Source of the DNA: Litoreibacter halocynthiae
Lineage (GTDB): Bacteria; Pseudomonadota; Alphaproteobacteria; Rhodobacterales; Rhodobacteraceae
Length of the DNA: 64,000 nt
Direction of reading: 5' to 3'
Assembly: GCF_004365635.1 (NCBI RefSeq)
Contig: NZ_SOBH01000003.1
Location: 62,001 to 126,000 of the forward strand
Program-made: the position numbers and the translations under genes
Shown here: piece by piece, positions 63,252 to 64,000 of the stretch
Position numbering within the stretch: position 1 is the stretch's first letter
Layout of the letters: each line of letters opens with the position of its first letter
The notes under the pieces: model-generated
Told to the model about the DNA's origin: nothing
What the model saw: the letters and a program-made list of their open reading frames with translations, nothing else
Database searches by the model: none

Positions 63252-64000
63252 ATGACCTTTCTAAAAACTACAACTTTCGCCCTTATCACCATGGCAAGCG
63301 CCTCGACGGCCTTCGCACAGGACGTGACACTGCGTTTCCAGCACTTCGTGTCCCCCAAATCGGCGAACCCAACGTATTTCATGCAGCCATGGGCGGACAA
63401 GATCGAGAAGGACTCGGGTGGCCGCATCAAGGTGGAACTTTACCCGTTCATGCAGTTGGGCGGCAAAGCCCCGAACCAGTATGACCTGATCCGCGACGGC
63501 GCGGTGGATGGCGGCTGGGTGATCCCCGGCTACCAGCCCGGTCGCTTCCCCGAGGCGGAGGCCATGGAGCTGCCCTTCATGACCACCAAATCCGGCGAGG
63601 CCGCATCTGTGGCCGCGTGGAAATTTACACAAAAATACCTGATGGACGACTTCAAAGACGTCCACCTGATAGCGGCCCACATGCACGGGCCGGGGATCGT
63701 GCACAAGAAAGGCCCGTCGATCAAAACGGTCGAGGATTTCAAAGGCCTGAAGCTGCGCGGCCCGTCGCGCCCTGCGACGCTGCTTTTGAACAAGATGGGG
63801 GCCACGCCTATCGGCATGCCGGTTCCGGCCTTCCCCGAGGCGCTGTCAAAAGGTGTCGTGGATGGTGGCGTGATCACGTGGGAAATGTCGCCCTCTCTGA
63901 AGCTGGACGAATTGACCGACAGCCACACCGATGTGGCGGGGGATCAGGCGCTCTATAACCTTTATTTCATCTGGGCGATGAACAAGGACAGATACGACAG
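63252..64000 (+). CDS. TRAP transporter solute-binding protein DctP (partial)
   Basis: The window contains 249 codons. The signal peptide is MTFLKTTTFALITMASASTAFA, then QDVTLRFQHFVSPKSANPT. The substrate-binding fold shows ADKIEKDSGGRIKVELYPFMQLG and later FKGLKLRGPSRPATLLLNKMGATPIGMP, where DctP proteins place the conserved Arg that binds a carboxylate. A perfect AAAGGAGG lies about seven bases before the ATG, fitting strong expression. The DctQ/DctM membrane parts presumably follow beyond the window. Confidence 0.93.
   Translation, partial: MTFLKTTTFALITMASASTAFAQDVTLRFQHFVSPKSANPTYFMQPWADKIEKDSGGRIKVELYPFMQLGGKAPNQYDLIRDGAVDGGWVIPGYQPGRFPEAEAMELPFMTTKSGEAASVAAWKFTQKYLMDDFKDVHLIAAHMHGPGIVHKKGPSIKTVEDFKGLKLRGPSRPATLLLNKMGATPIGMPVPAFPEALSKGVVDGGVITWEMSPSLKLDELTDSHTDVAGDQALYNLYFIWAMNKDRYD

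Noticed and set aside
1-64000. CRISPR arrays, insertion sequences, prophage
   Set aside because: No regularly spaced direct repeats, transposase, integrase or phage structural genes were seen.

Overview
This 64 kb window reads as chromosome of a Rhodobacterales (Roseobacter-group) alphaproteobacterium. The basis is gene content and order: a petP/petR-like regulator pair, xseB-ispA-dxs, DUF2794, a SmoS-type sorbitol dehydrogenase, a NavAb-type sodium channel, Hint-domain surface proteins and a TRAP solute-binding protein, with GC-rich codon use throughout. No rRNA, tRNA, CRISPR array, transposase or prophage was found. Almost every gene is intact; only the two window ends are cut.

Layout. 1-5.3 kb: end of a DUF4139 protein; a minus-strand carbonic anhydrase / SbtA bicarbonate transporter / PII-like operon; an Hpt-like protein; an M17 aminopeptidase coupled to an NlpC/P60 peptidase; DUF2794. 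5.3-6.1 kb: an unassigned short transcript ending in a strong terminator, and a small exported cysteine-containing protein. 6.2-10.7 kb: DUF4198 and HupE/UreJ genes whose start codons overlap head to head, then App1 phosphatase, EamA and DUF1294 genes. 10.7-17 kb: IlvE-like aminotransferase, MarR/OmpR regulators, a histone-deacetylase-family enzyme and the isoprenoid genes xseB-ispA-dxs. 17-26 kb, minus strand: sodium channel, RNA methyltransferase, two ABC exporters, LysE exporter, CCA transferase, CoA pyrophosphatase and Hsp33, many joined by 4-base overlaps.

26-42.6 kb: Nudix protein; a response-regulator/PP2C phosphatase divergent from an Hpt protein; ilvA with a membrane partner; argG; a secreted DUF7282-like protein; sulfotransferase-like plus class IV aminotransferase; DUF898 with an M48 protease; an exported MsrA; YggT; a thioesterase-like gene; and an overlapping run of MFS transporter, MepA endopeptidase and phytase-esterase-like protein; then GNAT and LOG proteins. 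42.6-48 kb: the lysine/peptidoglycan genes dapD and dapE, separated by a small unknown gene and two opposing Hint-domain genes. 48-56.8 kb: RNase R, MltB-type transglycosylase, SmoS-like dehydrogenase, TypA, a TPR-like protein and a lipoprotein. 56.8-64 kb: a minus-strand cluster of a Tat-type FAD oxidoreductase with three membrane proteins of unknown function, then YaaA, RecQ and a TRAP binding protein.

Themes: cell-wall turnover and precursors (NlpC, MepA, MltB, dapD/dapE), stress and redox quality control (Hsp33, MsrA, YaaA, M48), and branched-chain/arginine amino acid metabolism. The packing is tight: five of eleven tail-to-tail gene pairs share exactly four bases at their stop codons. 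The best candidates for something undescribed are the FAD-oxidoreductase/membrane-protein cluster, the short terminated transcript near 5.4 kb, the Hpt-like protein without its histidine, and the degenerate Hint protein.
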